Shown here: in pieces, positions 44,981 to 53,382 of the stretch
Position numbering within the stretch: position 1 is the first letter of the stretch
How the letters are laid out: every line of letters begins with the position of its first letter
Origin: Streptomyces sp. NBC_00443
Lineage (GTDB): Bacteria; Actinomycetota; Actinomycetes; Streptomycetales; Streptomycetaceae
Assembly (NCBI RefSeq): GCF_036014175.1
Contig: NZ_CP107917.1
Span: 1,178,001-1,242,000 of the forward strand
Length of the DNA stretch: 64,000 nucleotides
Direction of reading: 5' to 3'
Program-made: the position numbers and the translations under genes
Notes under the pieces: model-generated
What the model was told of the DNA's origin: nothing
Database searches by the model: none
The model's input: the letters and a program-made list of their open reading frames with translations, nothing else

Positions 44981-45335
44981 CGAGCACTGCCTCCAGAAGG
45001 GCCCGGTCAGTCGGGTTGTGGTGGAACTCGGGGGGCTTGGTGGTGACCGCCCCGCAGTCGACGAGGTCCGACAGCAGCACCTTGGTGACCACCGCCGGCA
45101 GCTTCAGATGGGCGGCGACCTCGGCGACCGACACCGGGCCGCGGCACAGGTCGAGCGCCTGCTCGTGCTCGGGGCCGAGGTAGCCGAGGGGGGTCGCCCC
45201 GGTGGCCATGACCTGCGACATGAGGTCGAGCGCGATGGTGGGCCGGGTACGGCCGTTGCTGACCGTGAAAGGGCGCACCAGCCGTCCGGCCGCGTCGTCG
45301 AGCCAGGGCCCGTCGCCGGCCGCCGTCACGTTCAA
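44958..45335 (-). CDS. cvnC: Conservon DUF742 protein CvnC
   Basis: 125-residue DUF742 protein with a predicted winged-helix: RLVRPFTVSNGRT, PEHEQALDLCRGPVSVAEVAA and LPAVVTKVLLSDLVDCGAV. It is a structural partner in the conservon complex. TTG 45335 overlaps the cvnB stop (TTGA), which supports this start; GTG 45329 is an alternative. Confidence 0.9.
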   Translation of the reverse strand: MNVTAAGDGPWLDDAAGRLVRPFTVSNGRTRPTIALDLMSQVMATGATPLGYLGPEHEQALDLCRGPVSVAEVAAHLKLPAVVTKVLLSDLVDCGAVTTKPPEFHHNPTDRALLEAVLDGLRRQL

Positions 45336-45766
45336 GGCCTCAACGCCGAGGGTTCGACGGAGTGCTGCCGGGGAGCGGTGACCAGGTAGGGGCGGACGCT
45401 CTTGACGAGCATCGCCATCTCGTAGCCGAGCACGGCCGCGTCGGCCTCGCGGCCGGCCAGCACGGCGAGACAGGTGCCGGAGCCGGCCGTGGTCACGAAG
45501 AGCAGGGTCGAGTCGAGTTCGACGACGACTTGGCGCACGTCTCCGCCGTCGCCGAAGCGGACGCCGGCGCTCCGGCCGAGGGAGTACAGGCCGGAGGCCA
45601 GGGCGGCCATGTGGTCGGCGCTGTCCGGGTCGAGGCCGTGAACCGACTTCACGAGCCCGTCGCAGGAGAGGAGGACCGCACTGCTGGTGTGCGGCACGCG
45701 CTGCACGAGGCCGCTCATCAGCCAGTCGAGATCGGACACATGGGCGGTCTGCGCTTCGCTCGCCAT
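45332..45766 (-). CDS. cvnB: Conservon roadblock/LC7 protein CvnB
   Basis: 144-residue roadblock/LC7-domain protein (LDWLMSGLVQRVPHTSSAVLL, MAALASGLYSLGRSAG), likely the GTPase-regulating partner of CvnD, like MglB. ATG 45766 follows AAGGAG at suitable distance. An in-frame ATG at 45862, overlapping the cvnA stop, would add 32 Ser/Thr-rich residues not typical of the family, so it is not used. Confidence 0.9.
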   Translation of the reverse strand: MASEAQTAHVSDLDWLMSGLVQRVPHTSSAVLLSCDGLVKSVHGLDPDSADHMAALASGLYSLGRSAGVRFGDGGDVRQVVVELDSTLLFVTTAGSGTCLAVLAGREADAAVLGYEMAMLVKSVRPYLVTAPRQHSVEPSALRP

Positions 45767-45858
45767 GATGGATCGACTCCTTGAGGTACGAAGGTCAGCG
45801 GGAGCGCTGGGGGTGGGGGTGGACTTCCAGGCGGACGTCGAACTGGTCTTGAACGTGG

Positions 45859-48090
45859 TCATCCGGCCGGGGCGCTCCCGTCGTGCCAGGGGGTGTGGTC
45901 GGCGCCGGGCGCGGACCCGGGCTGCCTCTCGGTGGTGTGGACCGGGTCCATGGGCGATACGTCCATGGAGGGACGGGTGGTCATGGGGGTCACGTCTGTG
46001 TGCAGTCCATCCAGGGCCGTGGGGCGCAGGTGTGGGGACTGCGGGTGCCCCGTGTCGAGGCTCGTCGGCTCCAGGTGGATCGGCACCGGGCGCACGGACT
46101 CCAGGCGGGATGACTCGGGGGACGTGTGGGCCAGGCCTGTGGGGTCCGGGTCGGTCGACGTCATGTCGAAGGCCTGGTGCGGCGATGGGGTGTAGACGGA
46201 CGCGGTCCCCTGTGTGGTGGCAGTGTGTGCCGAGCCCATGCGCGGCGACTCTGTGTGCGGCGACTCCATGCGTGCCGACTCCATGTGTGCCGACTCCATG
46301 TGTGCCGACTCCATGTGCTGCTGCGTCTCCGCGAGCCCGACGCCTCGCTGGAAGGCCGCCATCAGCCCCGGGTCGTGCCCGGCAAGCTGGTCGGACTCCT
46401 GACGCGGTGTGGGGCCGTCCCGCAGTTGCGGGGCGATGTGTTCCTGGGCGCGGCGTCGGGGCAGTTGGGGCTTGCCCATGGTGCCGCGGACGGTGCCGGT
46501 GCGCGGGGCCAGCGGTGCGGCGGTGTTCTCCTCGACGCGGCCTCGTTCGTCGGGCCTGATGCCGGGCAGAGCCTCCGCGGGGTTGGCCCGCTCCCCGTGG
46601 GCGCCGCGCACGGGCAGCGGTGCCGGTCCGGTGCCGTTCGCTCCAGGGGGCGCGCCCATCCCGCCGGCCTGCGGCTGCGGCCGAAGCGGCGCGCCCGCGG
46701 ACGCCTCGGCCCCACCTCGCTGCCCGCCCTCCGACGCGGCCGACGCATGCTGACCGTACTGCTGCGGTGGTACCGGCGGCCGCGGCTGCTGCGGGCGTGC
46801 CGTCGACGGGGCGTGCGGCGGTACGGGCGTGCCCGCCGCCCTGTGCGACTCCTGCGCGCCTTCCACGCCTGCGCGAGCCCCGGGTTCCGTCCCCAACAGC
46901 CCCTGCGGCACGACGAGTACGGCCTGGACGCCGCCGTAGATGTTGGTCTGCAGGCGCACATGGATGCCGTGCCGCTTGGCGAGCTGCGAGACGACGAACA
47001 GCCCGATGCGCCCGTCCGCCAGCAGGCTGGCGACGTTGACCTGGTCGGGGTCGGCGAGCAGGGCGTTCATGCGGTTCTGCTCGCCGACCGGCATGCCGAG
47101 CCCGCGGTCCTCGACCTCGACGGCCAGCCCCGAGGTCACGAGGTTGGCGCGGAGCAGGACTTGGGTGTGCGGGGCGGAGAACACCGTGGCGTTCTCGACC
47201 AGTTCGGCCAGCAGATGGATGACGTCGGCGACGGCGTGCCCGCGCAGGGTGCCGTCGATCGGCGGCACGAGCTTGACCCGCGAGTACTGCTCCACCTCGG
47301 CGATGGCGGAGCGCAGCACCTCGGTCATGGAGACCGGGTTGCTCCACTGCCGACGGGAGACGGCGCCGCCGAGCACGGCGAGGTTCTCGGCGTGGCGGCG
47401 GATGCGGGTGGCGAGGTGGTCCACGTGGAAGAGGCCCTTGAGCAGATCGGGGTCCTCCATCTCGTTTTCCAGCTCGTCGAGGATGGAGATCTCTCGGTGC
47501 ACGAGCGACTGAAGACGCCGGGCGAGGTTGACGAAGACCTCGAGTTTCTGTTCACTGCCCGCCTGGCTGGAGAGCTGGGAGGCCTGGACGACGGCGGTGA
47601 CGGCCCCGTCCTGGGCGCGGGCCAGATCGGCGGCGAGCAGTTCGAAGTCGTCGGCGCCGTCGGGTGGACCACTGCGCTGCCTGCGCTGCGGCGGCGCCTC
47701 GCCCCGCCGCAGCGTCTCGACGAGGGCGCGCAGATCGGCCTCACCGCGCGCGCTCCTGCGGCGCAGTGCGCCGATGCGGTCGCTCACGGACCTGGCGGTG
47801 CGGTTGGCGGCCACCGCGGCGATCAGGATGCCCGCCAGGGTCACCGACACCGCGCCGGCGAGCACGCCCCACAGGGTCAGGCTCGGCCGTACTCCGGTGG
47901 ACCGCACGACGAACAGCACGGCCGCGAAGGCGCTGAGGGTCACCGCGACCGGCGGCAGCACGGCCAGACGCAGCAGTTGGGGCCGTATGTGGGTCTCGGG
48001 CAGCGCGGTAGCGGTGCGGGCGGCCGGGCGCCCGTGCCGCCCGCCCTCACGGCGGTCAGCGCGTGCGGCCGGGGCGCGGAGATGAGACAT
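45859..48090 (-). CDS. cvnA: Conservon sensor histidine kinase-like protein CvnA
   Basis: 743-residue membrane protein. After a basic N-terminus come two hydrophobic segments (LLRLAVLPPVAVTLSAFAAVL and LTLWGVLAGAVSVTLAG, about residues 40-95), then a kinase-like coiled region (VHREISILDELENEME) and an HATPase domain (LLAELVENATVFSAPHTQV, VEDRGLGMPV, GIGLFVV-like RIGLFVVSQLAKRHG). The C-terminal 300 residues are disordered, Pro/Ala/Gly-rich, with six MESAH-like pentapeptides. It is shorter in folded parts than many CvnA proteins with a nitrate-sensor domain. ATG 48090 follows GAGGACCCC. Confidence 0.88.
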   Translation of the reverse strand: MSHLRAPAARADRREGGRHGRPAARTATALPETHIRPQLLRLAVLPPVAVTLSAFAAVLFVVRSTGVRPSLTLWGVLAGAVSVTLAGILIAAVAANRTARSVSDRIGALRRRSARGEADLRALVETLRRGEAPPQRRQRSGPPDGADDFELLAADLARAQDGAVTAVVQASQLSSQAGSEQKLEVFVNLARRLQSLVHREISILDELENEMEDPDLLKGLFHVDHLATRIRRHAENLAVLGGAVSRRQWSNPVSMTEVLRSAIAEVEQYSRVKLVPPIDGTLRGHAVADVIHLLAELVENATVFSAPHTQVLLRANLVTSGLAVEVEDRGLGMPVGEQNRMNALLADPDQVNVASLLADGRIGLFVVSQLAKRHGIHVRLQTNIYGGVQAVLVVPQGLLGTEPGARAGVEGAQESHRAAGTPVPPHAPSTARPQQPRPPVPPQQYGQHASAASEGGQRGGAEASAGAPLRPQPQAGGMGAPPGANGTGPAPLPVRGAHGERANPAEALPGIRPDERGRVEENTAAPLAPRTGTVRGTMGKPQLPRRRAQEHIAPQLRDGPTPRQESDQLAGHDPGLMAAFQRGVGLAETQQHMESAHMESAHMESARMESPHTESPRMGSAHTATTQGTASVYTPSPHQAFDMTSTDPDPTGLAHTSPESSRLESVRPVPIHLEPTSLDTGHPQSPHLRPTALDGLHTDVTPMTTRPSMDVSPMDPVHTTERQPGSAPGADHTPWHDGSAPAG
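46231..46320 (-). repeat. Six 15-bp tandem units in the cvnA tail
   Basis: Six in-frame units of 15 bases (consensus CGACTCCATGTGTGC on the plus strand) encode pentapeptides such as MESAH, MESAR and MGSAH. Central units are nearly identical and outer units have drifted, the usual sign of repeat expansion from the middle. Confidence 0.85.
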
Positions 48091-48647
48091 CGGGGTCCTC
48101 GTACTGGTCCGTCGGTCGGGGCCTGGGATGCGCGCGGTCTGCGCGGCCCGGGCGTGCGCCATCGCGATGTCGGTCGGCAGAACCGACGAATTCGGCTCCG
48201 CGTCGCCCGACGGACACTGACAGTAGTCGCCTCGGCATCAAGTGCGGTGGGCAGTTGACAAAGTCCCGCAGGCAGCGTCCCGCTCTGGTATGAGGTCTCG
48301 TACGACAGACCGATAACCCGCCCCACCGTTCGCCCACATGCGGAAATCAAGCGATCAGACCTGGTCAGAAGTGGTCACGATCAGAGGTCGGGCTGCGGGG
48401 CACTCCGCACGCTGCACGCCGCGCGGACTCCTGGTTCGCACACCCCTGCCCGCCCTGGCCGGGACGATTCAGCACCCCGTACGCCCGCCGTCCACCCCGC
48501 AAAGCGTCACGGGCCGTAGCGGCGCGCAAAGCCCCGCGGGCGCCCCGCCGCACTCACGCACACCCCGCGCGAACCGTCCCGCAAGGGCGCTCGGAGCCAT
48601 GGACTGCCCACACCGTCCGCTGGACGCCACTACGGCGCCCGGCACTG
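48091..48647. other. Non-coding region upstream of cvnA
   Basis: About 560 bases without a convincing gene. The first part, up to about 48350, is expected to hold the cvnA promoter; a TTGACA-like element (AGTTGACAAAG near 48255) is visible on the plus strand but no gene follows it. The remainder is GC-rich with short open frames of atypical composition. Confidence 0.5.
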
Positions 48648-48904
48648 GGCCGGGCGTGGCAAAGGGGCGGGCGTGGCAAAGGGGCGGGCGTGGCAAAGGG
48701 GCGAGGCGAGGCAACGGGGCGGGCGCAGCAACGGGCGGGCGCGGCAACGGGGCGAGGCGCGGCAGTGGGGCGAGGCGAGGCAACGGGGCGGGCGCAGCAA
48801 CGGGCGGGCGCGGCAACGGGGCGAGGCGCGGCAGTGGGGCGAGGCGAGGCAACGGGGCGGGCGCAGCAACGGGCGGGCGCGGCAACGGGGCGAGGCGCGG
48901 CAAC
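48648..48904. repeat. Hierarchical GC-rich tandem repeat (17-bp monomers, 69-bp higher-order unit)
   Basis: About fifteen monomers of 16-18 bases with the pattern GGGGCG(A)GGCG-GGCAAC run head to tail. First come three near-identical GGGGCGGGCGTGGCAAA units (48648-48697). Then a 69-base block of four different monomers is repeated three times (48698-48766, 48767-48835, 48836-48904); the copies are identical except that the last monomer ends CAAC and not CAGT. GGGG tracts recur every 17 bases on the plus strand. It lies 34 bases past the 3' end of the metallo-hydrolase gene. Confidence 0.9.
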
Positions 48905-48937
48905 GGGGCGACCGGCCCCGTACAGCATGAGGCCGCG

Positions 48938-50113
48938 CTAGACGACCGCCGCCCCGTCCTGCCCCGACGCGACCGGCGGCCACGTAGGCCATCCTTCGGA
49001 GGGCGCCTCGGCCACTTCACGCCACCACGGCGTCAGGGGCGGCATCGAGGCCGGTTCGAAGGGCTCGCCGCAGCGCGGAGCCGCCATCGTGACCCCGGCC
49101 TTGTGCGTGGCGCGCATCGTCCACTCCCCCGGCTCCGCCCACGCGTGGGGCGCCAGGTTGAAGGTGCCCCAGTGGATCGGCAGCATGACGCCCGCGGTCG
49201 GGTCACCGCCCTGAAGGTCGAGGTGGGCGCGGACGCCCTCGTCCGGTGTCATGTGGATGTCGGGCCAGAAGTCCGAGTATGCACCGATCTGGATCATCGT
49301 CGCGTCGAAGGGGCCGTGCTCGGCGCCGATGTCCTTGAAGCCGTCGAAGTAGCCGGTGTCCCCGCTGTGGTAGATCCGGTGCTCGCCGGAGGCGACGGCC
49401 CAGGACGCCCAGAGCGTGTGCTGCGTGTTGCGCAGCCCCCGGCCGCAGAAGTGTCGGGCAGGGGTGGCCGTCAGGCTGAGCCCGCCGATCTTGGTCGTCT
49501 CGTGCCAGTCCAGCTCACGCACCCGGTCGGCCGAGACGCCCCAGTGTTCGAGGTGGGCGCCGACGCCGAGCGGTACGGCGAAGAGGGTGTCCGTGCCGAC
49601 CAGTGCCTTGATCGTGGGCAGGTCGAGGTGGTCGTAGTGGTCGTGGGAGATGACGACGACGTCGACCGGGCCGAGCGCGGCGAGCGGCAGGGGCACGGGA
49701 TGCAGCCGCTTGGGCCCGGCGAAGGGGAAGGGGGAGCAGCGCTCGCCCCACACGGGGTCGAAGAGCACCCGGTGGCCGTCGATCTCCGCGAGGACGCTGG
49801 AGTGCCCCATCCAGGTCAGGCGCAGCCCGCCGACGGGTGGTTTCGCCAGGTCGGCGTAGGTGGTGGGGTGCACCGGCACGGTGCCCTTCGGGAGACGGTG
49901 GGGCCGGGTGTCCCGGTCGAAGAAGACCTTGGCGAACTCCAGCATCGATCCGGAAGGTCTGGTCCGTGCGGTGCCTCCGGGGTTCTGGAAGACCCCGTCC
50001 CGGAAGTGCGGTGATCTGCGGATGCGCGCCATGCGCTCACCGCTCGGGTCCACGCCGAAGGCCTCGGGCCGCAGGGCACGCAGCCCGGAGCTCGGGAAAC
50101 GGAAACCGGCCAC
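48938..50113 (-). CDS. MBL-fold metallo-hydrolase, NAPE-PLD/UlaG-like
   Basis: 391-residue metallo-beta-lactamase-fold enzyme. The metal motif is VVISHDHYDHLDLPT; GHSSVLAEIDGHRVLFDPVWG precedes it and IYHSGDTGYFDGF and LPIHWGTFNLAPHAW supply further ligands. This pattern is shared by NAPE-phospholipase D and related lipid phosphodiesterases or lactonases, but the substrate is unknown. No signal peptide. The C-terminal end borders the tandem repeat. Confidence 0.85.
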   Translation of the reverse strand: MAGFRFPSSGLRALRPEAFGVDPSGERMARIRRSPHFRDGVFQNPGGTARTRPSGSMLEFAKVFFDRDTRPHRLPKGTVPVHPTTYADLAKPPVGGLRLTWMGHSSVLAEIDGHRVLFDPVWGERCSPFPFAGPKRLHPVPLPLAALGPVDVVVISHDHYDHLDLPTIKALVGTDTLFAVPLGVGAHLEHWGVSADRVRELDWHETTKIGGLSLTATPARHFCGRGLRNTQHTLWASWAVASGEHRIYHSGDTGYFDGFKDIGAEHGPFDATMIQIGAYSDFWPDIHMTPDEGVRAHLDLQGGDPTAGVMLPIHWGTFNLAPHAWAEPGEWTMRATHKAGVTMAAPRCGEPFEPASMPPLTPWWREVAEAPSEGWPTWPPVASGQDGAAVV

Positions 50114-50264
50114 GGTACCTCCAGGTGGAGTCGGTGAGGCATTCCATTATGGTCGGCCCCTCCGACAACCCCGGACGCCCCCCGTCCGGCAACCCCGGGC
50201 ACCCCGTCGGCGGCCCTGAACCGCCTCGGCAAGTCACCCGGCCGCTGGAGATCCACGCCACTCA

Positions 50265-50310
50265 TTGACATGTCCGCGCCCTCCCTCCGATACTGACCCA
50301 TCGTTCAGTA
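50265..50310 (+). promoter_or_regulatory. Promoter with overlapping TetR-like operator before the dehydrogenase-tetR operon
   Basis: A consensus -35 TTGACA (50265-50270) and -10 GATACT (50289-50294) have an 18-base spacer. A dyad TACTGA/TCAGTA (50291-50296 and 50305-50310, eight-base centre) covers the -10 and start point, a typical repressor position. The tetR gene lies downstream in the same direction. Confidence 0.6.
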
Positions 50311-50366
50311 ACCGCGCGCGGCACGCGGCCCTCGCTCACCCTCCCCTCCCCCGTTCCGGAGACCCC

Positions 50367-51545
50367 ATGACCACGCCCTTGCTGTCGCTCACCTGGACCG
50401 ACCACGTCACCGGCCGTCAGGGCTTCCTGGTCGTCGACCGGCTGGTGCGTGGCGTGTCCAGCGGCGGGCTGCGCATGCGGCCGGGCTGCACGCTCGACGA
50501 GGTCACCGGGCTCGCCCGCGGCATGAGCATGAAGGAAGCCCTGCACTACGACCCCGAGGCCAGGTACATCCCGCTGGGCGGCGCCAAGGGCGGCATCGAC
50601 TGCGATCCCCGCGATCCGGAGGCGTACGGGGTCCTCGTGCGCTACCTGCGGACCATGCGGCCCTACATCGAGACCCTCTGGACCACGGGCGAGGACCTCG
50701 GGCTCTCCCAGGACGTGGTCGACCGGGCCGCCGCCGAGGCGGGGCTCGTCTCGTCCGTCCAGGCCGTGTACCCGCTGCTCGACGACGAGGCCGGCGCTCG
50801 CGCCCGGCTCGCGGACGCGTTCGCGGTCGAGGTGGACGGCATCGGGCTCGACGAGCTGGTCGGTGGCTGCGGGGTCGCCGAGTCGGTGCTCACGGCCCTG
50901 GACCGAGCCGGTGTGCCGTACTGGAGGACGCGCGCCGCCCTGCAGGGGCTCGGGACCATGGGCGGGGCCACAGCGCGCTTCCTCACGCGCGCGGGGCTCA
51001 CCGTCGTGGCCGTCGCCGACATCAAGGGCACGATCGCCAACCCGGCGGGCCTCGACATCGAGGCGCTGCTGGCGGCACGGGACGCGTACGGCACGGTCGA
51101 CCGGGCGGCGCTGCGGCCCGGCGACCGCGAACTGCCGGGCGACGCCTGGCTGTCGGCCGAGACGGAGGTGTTGGTTCCGGCAGCCGTCTCGTATGTGATC
51201 GACGCCGCCAACCAGGGGCGGATCACCGCCCGCTGGATCGCCGAGGCGGCCAACATGCCCGTACGGCCGGAGGCGGAGGAGCTGCTGGCCGCGCGGGGCG
51301 TCACCGTGCTGCCTGACGTCGTGGTCAACTCGGCCACGAATGCCTGGTGGTGGTGGACGCTGTTCGGTGACGTCGGTCCGGACGCGGACGAGGCGTTCGC
51401 CCACACGCGGCGCTCGATGCGCGCCCTGACCGACCTCACCCTGGCCCGGGCCGAGACCGACGGGACGACACCCCGGGCCGCCGCGCACGCCATCGCGGAG
51501 GACCGGTTGCCGGTGATCGCCGAGCGGTTCGGCCGACTCAGGTGA
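50367..51545 (+). CDS. Glu/Leu/Phe/Val dehydrogenase family protein
   Basis: 392-residue amino-acid dehydrogenase. The substrate/catalytic segment is IPLGGAKGGIDCDPRDPEAY, with Lys in the GGAKGG loop, preceded by LARGMSMKEALHYD; the Rossmann motif is LQGLGTMGGATARFL. It would deaminate an L-amino acid to the 2-oxoacid with NAD(P). It is unlike the branched-chain Vdh of Streptomyces that I remember and nearer to glutamate dehydrogenases, with a shortened N-terminal domain. ATG 50367 follows CCGGAGACCCC. A tetR gene follows on the same strand. Confidence 0.82.
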   Translation: MTTPLLSLTWTDHVTGRQGFLVVDRLVRGVSSGGLRMRPGCTLDEVTGLARGMSMKEALHYDPEARYIPLGGAKGGIDCDPRDPEAYGVLVRYLRTMRPYIETLWTTGEDLGLSQDVVDRAAAEAGLVSSVQAVYPLLDDEAGARARLADAFAVEVDGIGLDELVGGCGVAESVLTALDRAGVPYWRTRAALQGLGTMGGATARFLTRAGLTVVAVADIKGTIANPAGLDIEALLAARDAYGTVDRAALRPGDRELPGDAWLSAETEVLVPAAVSYVIDAANQGRITARWIAEAANMPVRPEAEELLAARGVTVLPDVVVNSATNAWWWWTLFGDVGPDADEAFAHTRRSMRALTDLTLARAETDGTTPRAAAHAIAEDRLPVIAERFGRLR

Positions 51546-51615
51546 CCGCAAAGGCCCCGGGACCCGACTCGGCCTCGAGCCGGGAGCGGCCCGCGTGAAG
51601 CCTTAGGGTGGCCGA

Positions 51616-52236
51616 GTGGCAAGAGTGCGGTTGAGCGTGGCGGAGCGGCGTGAGGAGTTGCTGCAGGCCGCCGTGGAGCAGATAGAGGCGCGGGGCGTGG
51701 CGGCGGTCAGGATCGCCGACGTGGCCGCGGCGCTCGGAGTGAGCAACGCGCTGGTGCTCTACCACTTCGCCACGAAGGAGAAGCTGGTCGCCGCCGCGTT
51801 CACGCATGCGGCCCAGGGCGATCTGGCCCGTCTGCGACGGGTCCTCGGACGCCGTACGACGGCGCTGCGCCGGCTGCGGGCCGCCGTGCGCTGGTACGCG
51901 CCGACCGGCCAGGCCAAGGGCTGGCGACTGTGGATCGAGGGCTGGGCGGCGGCGCTGCGCGAGCCCGCGCTGCAGGAGGTCACGCGGGACCTGGACCGAG
52001 AGTGGAAGGCCGCCATCGCCGAGGTCATCGCGGAGGGCGTGGCCGCCGACGAGTTCCGCTGTCCGGACCCCATGGGCGCAGCCCTGCGTCTGACGGCCCT
52101 CCTCGACGGGCTCGCCGTGCAGATGACGTCGTACCGCGGCGCGGTCTCACGCGCGCGTGCCCAGGAGTGGGTGGACGAGGCGCTCGCCCGGGAACTGGGG
52201 CTGGAGCGGGAGGCATTGACGGCGTCGTCGCGCTGA
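51616..52236 (+). CDS. TetR-family transcriptional regulator
   Basis: 206-residue TetR regulator. The HTH is at the N-terminus: AAVRIADVAAALGVSNALVLYHF with FATKEKLVAAAF (residues about 28-62; quoted in part). The C-terminal ligand domain includes RLRAAVRWYAPTGQAKGWRLW and a late ALLDGLAVQM. GTG 51616 opens VARVRLSVAERR. It probably controls itself and the dehydrogenase through the dyad at 50291-50310. Confidence 0.88.
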   Translation: MARVRLSVAERREELLQAAVEQIEARGVAAVRIADVAAALGVSNALVLYHFATKEKLVAAAFTHAAQGDLARLRRVLGRRTTALRRLRAAVRWYAPTGQAKGWRLWIEGWAAALREPALQEVTRDLDREWKAAIAEVIAEGVAADEFRCPDPMGAALRLTALLDGLAVQMTSYRGAVSRARAQEWVDEALARELGLEREALTASSR

Positions 52237-52243
52237 CGCCGGC

Positions 52244-52290
52244 GCACGTGTGGGCCGTACCGATCACGCATCGGTACGGCCCACACGTGC
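52244..52290. terminator. 21-bp perfect hairpin between convergent genes
   Basis: Arms 52244-52264 and 52270-52290 are exact reverse complements around a five-base loop. It begins eight bases after the tetR stop and lies 44 bases from the end of the opposing SGNH gene, so it can terminate both. No T-run is present on either side, as is usual for Streptomyces terminators. Confidence 0.85.
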
Positions 52291-52333
52291 ACGTCATTCA
52301 CGAATCCGATCGCAGGTCGCTTGCGAACCGCTC

Positions 52334-53152
52334 TCAAGCCACCGATTCGATCCGCATCTTGATGTCGTCCGGGGACAGCGCGCCCTTGGCCGTGACGTGG
52401 TCCCCCGACGACTCGCCCCGCAGGCGCCGCCCGATCCAGGGCACCAGGTACTCGCGGGCCCATTGGACGTCGTCGCGGCGGATGTCGAGGGTGCCGCGGG
52501 GCGGGAGGGGCGGCCAGGGCTGGTCCGGGTCGGCCGGGACCTCCAGGCCGAGGACCTGGCCCGCGCGGAGCGCCACGCGCGTGTGCCCCTCGGGAGACAG
52601 GTGGAGCCGGTCGTGGTCCCAGGCCCGGCGGTCCTGAACGGTCTTCAGGGACCACAGGTCGAGCACCGGGCATCCGTACCGGTCGGCGATGGCCCGCACA
52701 TGACCGTTGTACGTGGCGATCTTGCCGCGCAGATGTCTCAGCACCGGCACGCCACGGGTGTCGAAACCGGTCGTCACCATGACGGTGCCGACCTCGGAGG
52801 TGAGCCGGGCGATCGCCCGCTCGAAGCGCTCGGCGACCTCGTCGGGGTCGGTGCCGGGCCTGATGATGTCGTTGCCGCCCGCGCAGAACGAGACCATGTC
52901 CGGGGCCAGTTCGACGGCCTTGGGAAGCTGGTCCTCGACGATCTGGTCGAGCAGTCTGCCGCGCACGGCGAGGTTCGTGTAGTTGAAGTCGCCCTCGGGT
53001 CGTCGGTCCGCGAGCAGGCCCGCGAACCGGTCGGCCCAACCGACGAACGCCCCGTCGGGGCCGGGGTCGCCGACGCCCTCGGTGAAGCTGTCCCCCACCG
53101 CAACGTACGACCCGATCACTGATCTGCTGTCACTCTTCGAATCGTCTGCCAC
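52334..53152 (-). CDS. SGNH/GDSL-family hydrolase
   Basis: 272-residue esterase/lipase-type hydrolase. Block I is YVAVGDSFTEGVGDPG with the nucleophile Ser, block III is SFCAGGNDIIRPG with the oxyanion Asn, and block V is DRLHLSPEGHTRVAL with Asp and His. No signal peptide is visible, so it acts inside the cell. The GTG at 53152 (VADDSKSDS) is the best start. The substrate is unknown. Confidence 0.88.
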   Translation of the reverse strand: MADDSKSDSRSVIGSYVAVGDSFTEGVGDPGPDGAFVGWADRFAGLLADRRPEGDFNYTNLAVRGRLLDQIVEDQLPKAVELAPDMVSFCAGGNDIIRPGTDPDEVAERFERAIARLTSEVGTVMVTTGFDTRGVPVLRHLRGKIATYNGHVRAIADRYGCPVLDLWSLKTVQDRRAWDHDRLHLSPEGHTRVALRAGQVLGLEVPADPDQPWPPLPPRGTLDIRRDDVQWAREYLVPWIGRRLRGESSGDHVTAKGALSPDDIKMRIESVA

Positions 53153-53311
53153 ATCGGCCCATGATTCACCTTCGAATGTGACCTACGCGACCGTAGGACG
53201 GGGTTGACGATCGGTGAGATAAGCCACTCCTAAAGTGTTCACCAAACGTGGAATAACCCTCTGGTCAGGTGCGTTGTGGGCGCAACCGCCACACAGCCGT
53301 GTGCATGCACA

Positions 53312-53349
53312 CCGAAGGCCGGACCCGGGGATCGGGGTCCGGCCTTCGG
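53312..53349 (-). terminator. Terminator hairpin downstream of the M23 peptidase gene
   Basis: A perfect 15-bp stem (53312-53326 with 53335-53349) around an eight-base loop, 33 bases after the stop codon of the minus-strand peptidase gene. Confidence 0.8.
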
Positions 53350-53382
53350 CAGCGTGTCAGGCAGGTGGTCTCGCGGCGGGCG

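Noticed and set aside
45767..45862. Extended CvnB start at ATG 45862 overlapping the cvnA stop
   Set aside because: The 32 extra residues are Ser/Thr-rich and atypical for roadblock proteins, while AAGGAG precedes ATG 45766.
48648..48904. Possible CRISPR array
   Set aside because: The units are contiguous 16-18 bp monomers without unique spacers, and no cas gene is present.
48338..50014. 558-codon plus-strand frame through the tandem repeat and across the MBL gene
   Set aside because: Its repeat part is Gly/Arg/Ala low complexity and the rest is antisense to the metallo-hydrolase gene; not accepted as a protein.
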